Below are positions 1 through 8,219 of a DNA stretch of 64,000 bases, in pieces. Origin of the DNA: Planctomycetota bacterium (lineage in GTDB: Bacteria > Planctomycetota > GCA-002687715 > DRQF01); assembly GCA_020639295.1 (NCBI GenBank), contig JACKGY010000007.1:62001-126000 (forward strand). Direction: 5' to 3'. The position numbers and the translations under genes were made by a program. The notes beneath the pieces are model-generated. The model was not told where the DNA came from and did no database searches. It was given only the letters and a program-made list of their open reading frames with translations. How positions within the stretch are numbered: the stretch's first letter is position 1; every line of letters begins with the position of its first letter.

Positions 1-47
1 AATCCGCGGGCTACTCCCGGGCCGTTGATTGCTATAGTGAGGTCGCC

Positions 48-434
48 ATGGCAAGCGCACTGCAAGACGAGATCGCCGAGCTGCCGAAGAACGTACGCTT
101 CGCCTTCGCCCCCCTGGTAAAGCGGGCGCTGGGCTTCGCCTTCGGTTCCACCGCGGCCCTGCTGCTGGCGCTGGTGACGATCTGGCACTGGACGGTGGAC
201 ACCGTTCCGGACCACCGTCAGCACCTGCACCTCATCCAGTACAACTTCTTCAAGGGCTACGACCCCGAGACCTTCGTCGGTCTCCTGATCGGCATGTTCT
301 GGGCGATGTGGACCGGCTTCGTCTTCGGTTTCGTCACCGCCGCGCTACGCAACTTCTTCGTCGCCATCTGGATCATCGTGATCCGGGCGAAGGCCAATCT
401 CCGGGCCAACCGGGACTTTCTCGATCACATCTGA
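48..434 (+). CDS. Small two-helix membrane protein, paralogue of the next gene
   Basis: A 128-residue protein of unknown function. It has a short charged N-terminus, a hydrophobic segment at about residues 28-47, a polar loop containing a YNFFKGY motif (about 65-71), and a second long hydrophobic stretch at about 78-112. The start is supported by GAGGT at 39-43, five bases upstream of the ATG. The next gene, 16 bases downstream, has the same layout and matching motifs (QHL..L..Y.F.GY, then a Gly-rich helix), so the two look like a tandem duplication. They may work as an inner-membrane pair, but no function can be assigned. Confidence 0.75.
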   Translation: MASALQDEIAELPKNVRFAFAPLVKRALGFAFGSTAALLLALVTIWHWTVDTVPDHRQHLHLIQYNFFKGYDPETFVGLLIGMFWAMWTGFVFGFVTAALRNFFVAIWIIVIRAKANLRANRDFLDHI

Positions 435-450
435 AGGCTGAGCTCTGGGC

Positions 451-747
451 ATGAAGGACGAGGACAAGGCAGCGCTGGCGACCTACGTGAACCGGCTGAA
501 CGGCAAGGCCTGGGGCATCGCCCTCGGCATGCTCTGCGGTTTCGGCCTCCTGTTCGCGACCATCTTCCTGGTGGCCAAGGGCGGCGAGGACGTCGGCCAA
601 CACCTCGGTCTGCTCTGCAACTACTTCCCGGGCTACAGCGTCACCTACGGCGGCGCCTTCATCGGCTTCGCCTACGCCTTCGTGGTCGGCTTCGCCATCG
701 GCCGCAGCATCTGCCTGTTCTACAACCTCGCCGCACGGAACTCCTGA
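451..747 (+). CDS. Small two-helix membrane protein, tandem paralogue
   Basis: A 98-residue membrane protein, homologous by eye to the gene just upstream. It has a hydrophobic helix at about residues 22-44, the loop motif YFPGY (about 58-62) in place of YNFFKGY, then a second Gly-rich helix at about 67-90. The motif order resembles a family of uncharacterised small membrane proteins found next to each other in many bacteria (my recollection, unverified). No catalytic residue is evident. It is probably co-transcribed with the preceding gene, since only 16 bases separate them. Confidence 0.75.
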   Translation: MKDEDKAALATYVNRLNGKAWGIALGMLCGFGLLFATIFLVAKGGEDVGQHLGLLCNYFPGYSVTYGGAFIGFAYAFVVGFAIGRSICLFYNLAARNS

Positions 748-839
748 GCGCAGACCGGCCTGGAGAAAAAGCTGGAATCCGGGCCCCGGCTCCGTAGTTA
801 TCACCGTGGATGGAGCGGGACCCCGGACGGAGGTTCCGC

Positions 840-1136
840 ATGCGCAAGTTGTTGCTCCCCCTGGTCTTCTCGGCCCTGTTCCTGGGCCTCTCGGCCGCCG
901 ACAACCAGGCGGCCGCCCAGCGTTACTATCGCCATGGCGGCCATGACCGCCACTACCGGCAGGACTACCGCTACGATCGCCGCCGCTGGGACTGCGCGCC
1001 GCGCTACTACGAGCGCCGCTACTACGGCGACTACGACTGCGGCCCGCGCTACTACGAGCGCCGCTACTACCAGGCGCCGCGCTACTACCGCAGCTACGAC
1101 TGCGGCCCGCGCTACGGCATCAGCATCCGCTTCTGA
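840..1136 (+). CDS. Secreted Tyr/Arg-rich repeat protein
   Basis: A 98-residue protein starting at the ATG at 840, which has GGAGG seven bases upstream. An earlier in-frame ATG at 810 lacks such a site. A signal peptide (MRKLLLPLVFSALFLGLSA) precedes a low-complexity body made of copies of RYYERRYY and DCGPRYY, with Cys spaced about 20 residues apart. The composition (Tyr, Arg, Gly, Cys) suggests an envelope-associated or matrix protein, possibly cross-linked through Tyr or Cys. It has no recognised domain. A strong terminator follows directly, so it is the last or only gene of its transcript. Confidence 0.7.
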   Translation: MRKLLLPLVFSALFLGLSAADNQAAAQRYYRHGGHDRHYRQDYRYDRRRWDCAPRYYERRYYGDYDCGPRYYERRYYQAPRYYRSYDCGPRYGISIRF

Positions 1137-1157
1137 TCCCGGAGCCGACCTGGGCAC

Positions 1158-1190
1158 GAGGCCCGCGCGTCCCCGCGCGGGCCTCCTTTC
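1158..1190 (+). terminator. Rho-independent terminator
   Basis: A perfect 12-bp stem (1158-1169 with 1174-1185), a four-base TCCC loop and a following CTTTCGTCTT tract. It lies 22 bases after the stop codon of the Tyr/Arg-rich protein gene and insulates it from the protease gene. Confidence 0.8.
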
Positions 1191-1228
1191 GTCTTGACCC
1201 CTTCCGGCCCCCGGCCCAGGATCGGGCC

Positions 1229-2554
1229 ATGAGAGCCCTCACCACCATGTTCCTCGCCCTGCTGCTCCTCGGCCTCTCGCTCCGGGGCCAGCAGGAGATC
1301 TGGATCAAGGACGTCGACGTCGCCATCGATCGGATCGCCGAGGTCGCCCGCCCCCTGATCGAGAGCAAGAAGATCGACTGGCCGGGTGTCGGCGCCGAGT
1401 TCCGCAGCGAGGTCCGGAAGGTGACCAGCGACGCCGAGCACTGGCGCCTGCTCGTCCGCCTCCTCGCCCGCCTCCGGGACGGCCACGCCGAGGTCAGGCC
1501 GCTGGGCGCGGCGAAGGGCCTCGAGTGGCCCGACGAGGGCCCGCCCTACACCGGCTCCGGCCTCCTGCTCGGTCGCGCCAGGAAGGGCATCTACGTCCGC
1601 GGCGTCTTCGCCGGCGCCCGCGACCTCGGAATCGAGAACGGCTGGGAGGTCCTCGAGGTCGACGGCAAGAAGGTCGAGGACTGGCTCGCCGGGCGCATCG
1701 CGACCTTCCGCGACCTCATGAGCTTCTCCAGCGACCAGCACGCCGAGTTCTTCGCCTTGCAGCGCGGCATGATCGATCGCGAGGGCGCGGCCTGGGAGAT
1801 CCAGTTCAAGACTCCCAAGGGCAAGAAGACCACGAAGACCCTGCGCTTCGTCGCCCGGACCCGTCAGGTGCCCGAGGGGCCGGTCGCCTATCCCGGCGAT
1901 CCGAAGGCGGTCCGGGTCTCGAAGGAGGGCAACGTCCGCTGGACCCGGCTCGACAAGGGCCTCGCCTACGTCCACGTCCGTCGCTCGCCGGGCAGCGTCG
2001 TCGACGAGCTGGACGAAGCTCTCGCCGAGCTGGCCGACACGACCCGGGGCCTGGTGCTCGACTACCGCAACAACACCGGCGGCGGCTTCGACCACGAGGC
2101 CTTCATGGGCCGCTTCATCCCCGAGGACAAGGAGCTGCGCTTCGTGAAGCGCTACCGGGGCCAGGGCCCGAAGCGCTACGGCGGCCCGATCGTGGTGATC
2201 GTCGACGGCACGACGGTCAGCGCCGGCGAGACCGGCGCCGGGATGTTCATGGAGGATGGACGGGCCTACCTGATCGGCGAGAGTCCGACCGCCGGCATGA
2301 GCTCGCAGAAGACGACGATCGAGCTGCCCTCGGGCCGCTTCGGCCTCTACGTCTCGACCCACTCCAACATGCTGCGCTTCAACCAGGGTCGCGGCATCGA
2401 GGGCCTCGGCGTCCTGCCCCAGGAGATCCTGCCGCTCGACCCCAAGGACCTGGCCCGGAACGAGGACACGCTGATCAACCGCGCGCTCGCGCTCCTGCGC
2501 CGCTTCCCGCAGAAGATGGTCCCCTACGACCCGAAGGACTTCGGTTGGAAGTAG
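1229..2554 (+). CDS. Secreted S41-family peptidase (tail-specific protease-like)
   Basis: A 441-residue protein with an N-terminal signal peptide (residues 1-20) and a helical region to about 95. A PDZ-like segment follows at about 100-200 (GSGLLLG, then GWEVLEVDGKKVEDW), then the S41 core. The core shows LVLDYRNNTGGGFD followed by VVIVDGTTVSAGE, whose Ser331 fits the catalytic serine of the C-terminal processing protease family. The usual Lys partner would lie about 25 residues later (SSQKTTIELP region). It probably cleaves or senses proteins in the periplasm. It stands alone between two terminator-like hairpins. Confidence 0.85.
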   Translation: MRALTTMFLALLLLGLSLRGQQEIWIKDVDVAIDRIAEVARPLIESKKIDWPGVGAEFRSEVRKVTSDAEHWRLLVRLLARLRDGHAEVRPLGAAKGLEWPDEGPPYTGSGLLLGRARKGIYVRGVFAGARDLGIENGWEVLEVDGKKVEDWLAGRIATFRDLMSFSSDQHAEFFALQRGMIDREGAAWEIQFKTPKGKKTTKTLRFVARTRQVPEGPVAYPGDPKAVRVSKEGNVRWTRLDKGLAYVHVRRSPGSVVDELDEALAELADTTRGLVLDYRNNTGGGFDHEAFMGRFIPEDKELRFVKRYRGQGPKRYGGPIVVIVDGTTVSAGETGAGMFMEDGRAYLIGESPTAGMSSQKTTIELPSGRFGLYVSTHSNMLRFNQGRGIEGLGVLPQEILPLDPKDLARNEDTLINRALALLRRFPQKMVPYDPKDFGWK

Positions 2555-2598
2555 GCCCCGCCGTCCCCGGGGCCGCCGAGCGCCCGCTCGACAGGACC

Positions 2599-2616
2599 GC
2601 GGAGCGCCTGCTCCGC
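2599..2616. terminator. Possible weak terminator hairpin between convergent genes
   Basis: A 7-bp perfect stem (2599-2605 with 2610-2616) with loop GCCT, followed on the + strand by AGCTTCTGCCCTT. It lies between the S41 gene (+) and moaA (-). The T-run is poor, so the call is tentative. Confidence 0.3.
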
Positions 2617-2696
2617 AGCTTCTGCCCTTGAAACGTCACCGGTACCCCTTTGCGCAGCCGGCGCTGCGCGGTCCAGGAAGGCGAAGTCGGGCCGGC

Positions 2697-3725
2697 TCAG
2701 CCGCCGCGGCGGTGCATCTGGAGGTGCGGGTTCTTCTTCAGCGCCTCCTGGTCGGCGAGGGCGCGGCGGGTGTCGGCGAGGGCCAGGCGCTGCTCGGCGC
2801 CGCGATCCGCGCGCGCCTCCCAGCCCGAGCGGATGATGGCCGCCAGCTCCTCGACGCTGGCGCCCGCGCGGAAGGGCGTCTTCAGGTCGATGCCCTCGTG
2901 GGCGTAGAGGCAGAGGAACCAGCGCCCGTCGGCGGTGAGACGGCTGCGGTCGCAGCCGCCGCAGAAGGGCTGGGTGGTCGAGGAGATGATCCCGAAGACG
3001 CGGCCGTCCGGCAGCCGGTAGCGATCGGCCGGCGCCGAGTCGTTCTCGACCAGGGCCTCGATGGCGCCGAAGCGCGCGCGCAGGCGCTCCAGCATCTCCC
3101 AGCGCGAAACGACCTTGTCGGCCGACCAGGTCGTCGCGCCGCCGACGTCCATGTACTCGATGAAGCGGAGCTCGGCCGAGGCCTCCTCGGCGAAGTCGAG
3201 CAGCGGCACCATCTCGTCGTCGTTGACCCCTCGCATCAGCACGGTGTCGAGCTTGAAACCCCGGGTCATGCCGGCGCGCTCGACCGCGCGGATGCCGGCG
3301 AGGACGCGGTCGAGTTCGTCACGCCGGGTCAGGGCCTCGAAGCGGCCGCGATCGAGGGTGTCGAGGCTGACCGTGATCCGGCCGAGACCGGCGTCGCGCA
3401 GGGCCTCGATCTTGCCCTCCAGCAGGATGCCGTTGGTGGTCAGCGCCAGGTCCTTGATCCCCTCCCGGGCGGCGAGCATGGCGACCAGGCGCTCGAGCTC
3501 GCGGCGCAGGAGCGGCTCGCCGCCGGTCAACCGGACCTTGTCGACGCCGAGCAGGATGAAGGCGTCGACGATGCTGGCCATCTGGCCGAAGCGCAGGATC
3601 TCCCCGTAGGGGAACCAGTCGTAGTCCTCCTCCGGCATGCAGTAGTTGCAGCGGAGGTTGCAGCGATCGATGACGCTGAGCCGGAGATTCCGCAGGGGTC
3701 GCTGGTGCCGGTCGAGGAGGCTCAT
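2697..3725 (-). CDS. moaA: GTP 3',8-cyclase MoaA (molybdenum cofactor biosynthesis)
   Basis: A 342-residue radical-SAM enzyme for the first step of molybdopterin synthesis (GTP to 3',8-cyclo-GTP). The N-terminal cluster motif CxxxCxxC is Cys22/26/29 in RCNLRCNYC. The SAM-binding LTGGEPLLR is at about 67-75, and the second, C-terminal 4Fe-4S site is Cys255/258 and Cys272. The protein ends in Gly-Gly, the conserved C-terminal GG tail that MoaA needs for catalysis. I chose the ATG at 3725, which gives the usual family length; the frame stays open upstream but that part looks like non-coding translation. No other mo- genes are in the window. Confidence 0.95.
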   Translation of the reverse strand: MSLLDRHQRPLRNLRLSVIDRCNLRCNYCMPEEDYDWFPYGEILRFGQMASIVDAFILLGVDKVRLTGGEPLLRRELERLVAMLAAREGIKDLALTTNGILLEGKIEALRDAGLGRITVSLDTLDRGRFEALTRRDELDRVLAGIRAVERAGMTRGFKLDTVLMRGVNDDEMVPLLDFAEEASAELRFIEYMDVGGATTWSADKVVSRWEMLERLRARFGAIEALVENDSAPADRYRLPDGRVFGIISSTTQPFCGGCDRSRLTADGRWFLCLYAHEGIDLKTPFRAGASVEELAAIIRSGWEARADRGAEQRLALADTRRALADQEALKKNPHLQMHRRGG

Positions 3726-3857
3726 GCCGGAGGATAACAGCTCGCCGGGAAAGGCCAGGCGATCTTCTCCGCTCGGGCCGATCCGACGGCGGCCGGCTCC
3801 GTCCCTCCGGACGGGCCCGGTCCTGGTCCCTGGAGACCACGAGTCGGGAGGGGCCGG

Positions 3858-4004
3858 ATGACCGGCGGCGCGAGCGCGGGCAAGGGCCCCAGGGGCGAGC
3901 GGCGACGGTCGCGACGCCTGATCGGGTGGATCATCACGATGACCATCCTCGCCGTCCTCGCCCACCTGGCGTTCCTGCTCTGGAGCTTCACCCACATGCC
4001 CTGA
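3858..4004 (+). CDS. Small single-pass membrane peptide (48 aa)
   Basis: A short frame of 48 residues with a Gly/Arg-rich basic N-terminus (residues 1-20), then one hydrophobic helix at about 21-45 (LIGWIITMTILAVLAHLAF). GGGAGGGG-like Shine-Dalgarno sequence (GGGAGGGG at about 3847-3854) lies close before the ATG. It is divergent from moaA and ends 21 bases before the convergent flavoprotein gene. The positive-inside charge pattern predicts an N-in orientation. Its function is unknown and it could be a chance frame, but the ribosome site and helix argue for a real gene. Confidence 0.5.
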   Translation: MTGGASAGKGPRGERRRSRRLIGWIITMTILAVLAHLAFLLWSFTHMP

Positions 4005-4025
4005 GCGGGAGGTCCGGCCAGGGCT

Positions 4026-5435
4026 TCAGTCCTCCACCACGTGGTGGCTGAAGTCGTCGCGATACTCGGCCCAACGGCCCTCGTCGAAGGCCTCGCCGTC
4101 GAGGCAGCTCACCGCGGCGTAGGCCATGGCCAGCGCGTGGTGGGTGTTGTCGTGGGCGAAGAGACCCTGGCGGCCGTAGGAGAGGAAACGCGGCAGCGAC
4201 CGCGCCCAGTGATCGAGGGCCTCGAACCAGGGTTCCCAGCCGAGCTGGTAGATCGGATAGGCCTGCGGCAGGCGGGCGCTGAAGACCGCCACCGGCGGGC
4301 GCGCGAGCGGCAGCTCGGTCAGCTCGAGGTCGCGCGCGATCCTCCGCCCCAGCTCCTCGTCGCTCGCGTTCCAGAGCTCGTCCCCGCGGTCGCAGGGGAC
4401 CTCGGCGCAGAGCACCGTGCGGTTCTCGGGCTTCGTCCTCACCGCGTAGTTCTTCGGTTCCGACATCCGCGTCATGGTCAGCTCGGCGCCCGGGAAGTAG
4501 TGGGCGTCGAACTCGGTGAACCGCTCCTGGTCGAGTTCGAGATAGACGAGGATCATCGCGCGGTAGTCGAGCGAGCCCAGCGCCGTCTCGACCTCGTCCG
4601 GCAGGCCCTCCCCCATCAGGCGGCCGAGGATGGTGAGCGGGATCGTCGACCAGAGGCGATCGAAGTCCTCGACCCGCTCCTCACCGTCCCGTCGGGACCG
4701 GACGCGCCAGCCGGCGGGGAGCCGCTCGAGCCCGACGACCTCGGTCGCCAGACGGATCTCGGCGCCGAGCTCCGCCGCCCGGGCGGCGTAGGCCTCGCTG
4801 ATCTGACCGAAGCCGCCACGCGGGTAGAAGAAGCGGCCGGCTCCCTTGGGCCTCAGGCCGGGGACCTGACCGAGGATCTTCCGGATCAGCTTGGCGAAGG
4901 AGCCGGAGGCCACACGACGCCTGGCCTGGATCGCCCCCATCGCCTCCGGTTCGAGGCCCCAGATCTTGCGGGCGTAGGGGAAGTAGAAATGCTCGCAGAT
5001 GGTCGGGCCGAGATTCGCCTCCAGCACCGAGGCGAAGGTCGCGCCCTCGTCCTTACGTCCCGGCAGGACCTTCCGGAACATGTCGCGGAAGGTGCCGATG
5101 GTGAAGCGCTTGTCGAGATGGAAGAGCAGATCGACCGGCTTCAGCGGGAAGTGGACCCACTTGCCGAGCAGCCGGATGCGACCATGCCGCGGGCGATCGA
5201 GCAGGTCGGCACCGAGGAGACTCTCGATGTCCCGCATCACCTCCTCGGCGCAGGACGGATGCAGACGGTGACTGCCGTAGTCGAGGACGTGCCCGCCACG
5301 CTCGAAGCTGCCGGCGTTGCCGCCGAGCCGGTCGTTGCGCTCGAAGAGGACGACCTCCGCCTTGTTCTCCGCGCGCAGCTTGTAGGCGGCGCCGCAGCCC
5401 GCGGGGCCACCGCCGAGGATCGCGATCCGGCTCAT
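4026..5435 (-). CDS. FAD-dependent amine-oxidase/UDP-galactopyranose-mutase-like protein
   Basis: A 469-residue flavoprotein. It has an N-terminal Rossmann FAD site (ILGGGPAGCGAAYKL, residues 5-19), then the GGxxGSF segment typical of protoporphyrinogen-oxidase and UGM-like enzymes, and the SHRLHP motif. A conserved late block (about 425-450: LFAHDNTHHALAMA) ends the FAD domain. It is the last gene of the six-gene nucleotide-sugar operon, overlapping the glycosyltransferase before it by ATGA. That context suggests it acts on a sugar nucleotide or lipid-linked glycan rather than in haem synthesis. The exact substrate is unknown. Confidence 0.75.
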   Translation of the reverse strand: MSRIAILGGGPAGCGAAYKLRAENKAEVVLFERNDRLGGNAGSFERGGHVLDYGSHRLHPSCAEEVMRDIESLLGADLLDRPRHGRIRLLGKWVHFPLKPVDLLFHLDKRFTIGTFRDMFRKVLPGRKDEGATFASVLEANLGPTICEHFYFPYARKIWGLEPEAMGAIQARRRVASGSFAKLIRKILGQVPGLRPKGAGRFFYPRGGFGQISEAYAARAAELGAEIRLATEVVGLERLPAGWRVRSRRDGEERVEDFDRLWSTIPLTILGRLMGEGLPDEVETALGSLDYRAMILVYLELDQERFTEFDAHYFPGAELTMTRMSEPKNYAVRTKPENRTVLCAEVPCDRGDELWNASDEELGRRIARDLELTELPLARPPVAVFSARLPQAYPIYQLGWEPWFEALDHWARSLPRFLSYGRQGLFAHDNTHHALAMAYAAVSCLDGEAFDEGRWAEYRDDFSHHVVED

Positions 5436-6442
5436 GCCAGGGACTCCTTCCTCTTCGGCCGGTAGAAGAGCGCCACCAGCGCGTAGGTCGCGGCACTGTA
5501 GAGGAGATGGATCTGATGGAAGACGAAGGCGCCGAGGGCGAAGAGCGGCCCGCGGCGCTGCAGGAAGAAGGCCAGGAGCCCGCCGTTCAGGACCACCGAG
5601 AGCGCGATCACCAGGAAGGGCAACACCAGCCAGCGCGCGTCGACGACCGCGATCGGCGACAGGGCGAGCAGGGCCAGCAGGACGAGGGGCGCCAGCGCCG
5701 CCGCCAGCCGCTGCGACAGCCTGAGGTTCAGGTCGTCGGGCGGTCCCTCGCCCTCGACGATCAGCTTCGACCAGGGCAGGGCGCGGCAGAGGACGTCGGT
5801 ACGGATCACGTCCAGCATGCTCCAGTGCTTGAGGTGGGTCACCTGCAACTCGGGGTCGAGTCGGGTGGCCCCCAGTTCGCGCAGCCTGAGACCCAGCTCG
5901 ATGTCCTCCACCATCGGCCGCGGGAAGCGCTCGGCGTCGAAGCCGCCCACGGCCTCGAAGAAGCTCCGGCGCACCGCGCCGCAGCCGGCCCAGAAGGTGG
6001 CGTTCTCGCGCCGGGCGATCTGGTGGGTGTGGTGGTGGCGCAGATTCATGTAGAGCGAGAAGAAGTTGCGCTCCGGCGGCTCATCGCAGTACGAGCCGGT
6101 GAGCGTCGCCAGCGTCTCGTCGCGGAAGGCGGCGCGCACGCGTTCGACCACGTCGTCGGCCACGACGCAGTCGGAATCGACGAAGAGGACGACCGGTGAC
6201 CGGACCTGGGCCACGCCGGCGTTGCGCGCCTCCGCGGGCCCGGCCCGGTGGCCGAGCCGGAGGACGCGGGCGCCCAGCTTCTCGGCCAGCTCCGGCGTGC
6301 CGTCGTCGGAGCCGGGATCGACGACCAGGACCTCGGCCAGTCCCTCCTGGGCCATGACCCGTCCGAGCGAGCGGTCGAGATGGCGCGCGGCGTTGTAGGC
6401 CGGCATCACCAGGGCGATGTCGGGGCCAGGGGCTTCGATCAC
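5432..6442 (-). CDS. Family 2 glycosyltransferase with C-terminal membrane segments
   Basis: A 336-residue GT-A enzyme. It starts at a GTG codon (6442) overlapping the rfbG stop by GTGA. The nucleotide-binding start VMPAYNAARHLDRSL (about 12-26) is followed by the metal-binding DxD-type motif VDSD at 88-91, acceptor-side ED motif MVEDIELGLRL (about 181), and two or three hydrophobic helices at about 250-330. It probably transfers a sugar, perhaps the CDP-linked deoxyhexose made by its neighbours, onto a membrane lipid or polymer at the cytoplasmic face. Confidence 0.85.
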   Translation of the reverse strand: MIEAPGPDIALVMPAYNAARHLDRSLGRVMAQEGLAEVLVVDPGSDDGTPELAEKLGARVLRLGHRAGPAEARNAGVAQVRSPVVLFVDSDCVVADDVVERVRAAFRDETLATLTGSYCDEPPERNFFSLYMNLRHHHTHQIARRENATFWAGCGAVRRSFFEAVGGFDAERFPRPMVEDIELGLRLRELGATRLDPELQVTHLKHWSMLDVIRTDVLCRALPWSKLIVEGEGPPDDLNLRLSQRLAAALAPLVLLALLALSPIAVVDARWLVLPFLVIALSVVLNGGLLAFFLQRRGPLFALGAFVFHQIHLLYSAATYALVALFYRPKRKESLA

Positions 6443-7425
6443 GACGCCGTTCCGGTGTCCAGGTGGTCGCGATACCAGTCGATGGCCGCGATCAGGCCCT
6501 CGTCCAGGCTGAAGCGCGGCCGCCAGCCGAGGACGTCGCGGGCGCGCCGGCAGTCGAGGTACTGGCGCCGGATCTCGCGTGAGGCCTCGTTCAGGATCAT
6601 CGGCTGCAGCTCCGTTCGCCCCATCAGGGCGAGGATGCGACCGACCACCTGGAGCACGTCGAGCGGCTCCTCGTTGCCGAAGTTGAAGGCGCGGCCGCAG
6701 ACGTCGACGTGAGGCATCGCCTCGGCGAGCCGGAGGTAGGCCTCGGCGGCGTCGCGCACGTAGAAGTAGTCGCGGATGTAGCGACCGTCGCTGCGGATCA
6801 CCGGGCGCTCGCCGCGCAGGGCCGAGACGATCGTCCCGGGGATCAGCCGGTTGAAGTTGAGATCGCCGCCGCCGAAGAGGTTGCCGCAGCGGGTGATCGC
6901 CACCGGCAGGCCGTAGCTCCGGGCGTAGCTGATCGAGATCAGGTCGGCGCAGGACTTGGACACGTCGTAGGGGAAGCGCCCCTGCAGCGGCGCGTCCTCG
7001 GTGTAGGGCAGCCGATCGTGCTCGCCGTAGGCCTTGTCGCTCGAGGCGACGACGATCCGCCGCACCAGCCCGCCGGCCCGCATCGCGGCCTCGAGCAGGT
7101 TCCAGGTGCCGCGCACGTTCGACTCGAAGGTGGAAAGCGGCGACCGGTTGGCGGTGCCGACGATGGTCTGCGCGCCGAGATGGAAGACGCTGGCCACCTC
7201 GTGCTCGTTGAGCGCGCGCACGAGCAGCTCGAGGTCGCCGAGCTCGCCGCGGACGACGGTGCAGCGGCCGAGGCCGCCGGAACGCACCAGCTCGCTGTCC
7301 GGAACCCAGTCGCGGACCAGGACCACGGGCTTCGCGCCGCGGGCGAGGAGCTCGGCCACCAGGGTCGAGCCGAGGAGGCCGGTCGCGCCGGTGACGAACA
7401 CGGATTGATCACGCCAGTCGAACAT
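6439..7425 (-). CDS. rfbG: CDP-glucose 4,6-dehydratase
   Basis: A 328-residue extended SDR that converts CDP-glucose to CDP-4-keto-6-deoxyglucose. The NAD motif GATGLLG is at residues 13-19, the catalytic serine region is VVASSDKAYGEH and the YxxxK pair is in PYDVSKS. The RYIRDYFYVRDAAEAY block is typical of RfbG. I chose the ATG at 7425 because it overlaps the rfbF stop as TGATG; an upstream in-frame codon at 7461 lies inside rfbF. The pairing with rfbF makes the CDP specificity convincing. Confidence 0.92.
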   Translation of the reverse strand: MFDWRDQSVFVTGATGLLGSTLVAELLARGAKPVVLVRDWVPDSELVRSGGLGRCTVVRGELGDLELLVRALNEHEVASVFHLGAQTIVGTANRSPLSTFESNVRGTWNLLEAAMRAGGLVRRIVVASSDKAYGEHDRLPYTEDAPLQGRFPYDVSKSCADLISISYARSYGLPVAITRCGNLFGGGDLNFNRLIPGTIVSALRGERPVIRSDGRYIRDYFYVRDAAEAYLRLAEAMPHVDVCGRAFNFGNEEPLDVLQVVGRILALMGRTELQPMILNEASREIRRQYLDCRRARDVLGWRPRFSLDEGLIAAIDWYRDHLDTGTAS

Positions 7426-8219
7426 CACCAGACCTTCCAGGGCGCCTTGCCCTCGTCCCACATGCGGTTCAGGGCCAGCGCCTCCTTGTAGGTGTCCATC
7501 GAGTACCAGAAGCCGTCGTGCTGGTAGAGGGCCAGCTCGCGATCGCCGGCCAGCCGCTCCATGGGGCCGGTCTCGAGGATGCAGTCGAGCTCGTCGCCGA
7601 CGTAGTCGAAGATCCGCCGGTTCATGACGAAGAAACCGCCGCTGGTCATCTCGGCCATGACCGGCTTCTCGACGAAGTAGTCGACGATGCCGTCGCCGGC
7701 GGCCCGGACGATGCCGAAGCGCGACCGAGGATGGAAGCCGGTCAGGGTCGCCACCTTGCCCTTGGCGCGATGGAAGGCGACCAGCGCGTCGAGATCGATG
7801 TCGGAGAGGCCGTCGCAGTAGTTGAACAGGAAGGTCTCGCCGTCGATCGCGTGCCGCGCGCGCGAGAGCCGGGCGCCGGTCTGGGTGGTGGCGCCGGTCT
7901 CGACGAAGCTGATCTCCCAGTCCTCGACCTCGTCCCGTTCGCTGCGGATGCGCTTGCGATCACCGGTCTTCAGATCGAGGACGAAGTCGAAGTCGCGCCA
8001 ACGGTAGTCGAGGAAGTAGTCCTTGATCATCTCCCCCTTGTAGCCGAGGCAGAGCACGAAGCGCCGGTAGCCCCAGTGATGGTAGCTGCGCATCAGGTGC
8101 CAGAGGATCGGCCGGCCGCCGATCTCGACCAGGGCCTTGGGCTTGAACTCGGTCTCCTGGCGGAGGCGCGTGCCTTCGCCGCCGCAGAGGATGACGACCT
8201 GTTCCTCCTTGAGCTTCAT
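7425..8219 (-). CDS. rfbF: Glucose-1-phosphate cytidylyltransferase
   Basis: A 264-residue nucleotidyltransferase making CDP-glucose from CTP and glucose-1-phosphate. The signature GGEGTRL is at residues 13-19, followed by KPKALVEIGGRPILWH, which is the sugar-nucleotidyltransferase pattern. FLFNYCDGLSDIDL contains the metal-binding aspartates. The C-terminal FWYSMDTYKE is typical of the RfbF branch rather than RmlA. It overlaps its upstream neighbour by ATGA and rfbG by TGATG, so the two enzymes are probably translated in step. Confidence 0.93.
   Translation of the reverse strand: MKLKEEQVVILCGGEGTRLRQETEFKPKALVEIGGRPILWHLMRSYHHWGYRRFVLCLGYKGEMIKDYFLDYRWRDFDFVLDLKTGDRKRIRSERDEVEDWEISFVETGATTQTGARLSRARHAIDGETFLFNYCDGLSDIDLDALVAFHRAKGKVATLTGFHPRSRFGIVRAAGDGIVDYFVEKPVMAEMTSGGFFVMNRRIFDYVGDELDCILETGPMERLAGDRELALYQHDGFWYSMDTYKEALALNRMWDEGKAPWKVW

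Noticed and set aside
1112..2362. Long minus-strand open frame opposite the S41 protease
   Set aside because: GC-driven shadow: composition is Ala/Gly/Asp/Val-rich without motifs, while the + strand frame shows a signal peptide and S41 motifs.
2652..2669. Second hairpin in the S41/moaA gap as a moaA terminator
   Set aside because: 7-bp stem but no T-run on the minus strand side.
4026..5435. Protoporphyrinogen oxidase for haem synthesis
   Set aside because: Fold is related, but the gene is locked in a nucleotide-sugar operon and no haem genes are near; UGM-like or glycan role is more likely.
6439..7461. Start of rfbG at 7461
   Set aside because: It would add 12 residues lying inside rfbF; the TGATG junction at 7423-7427 and the homology start favour 7425.
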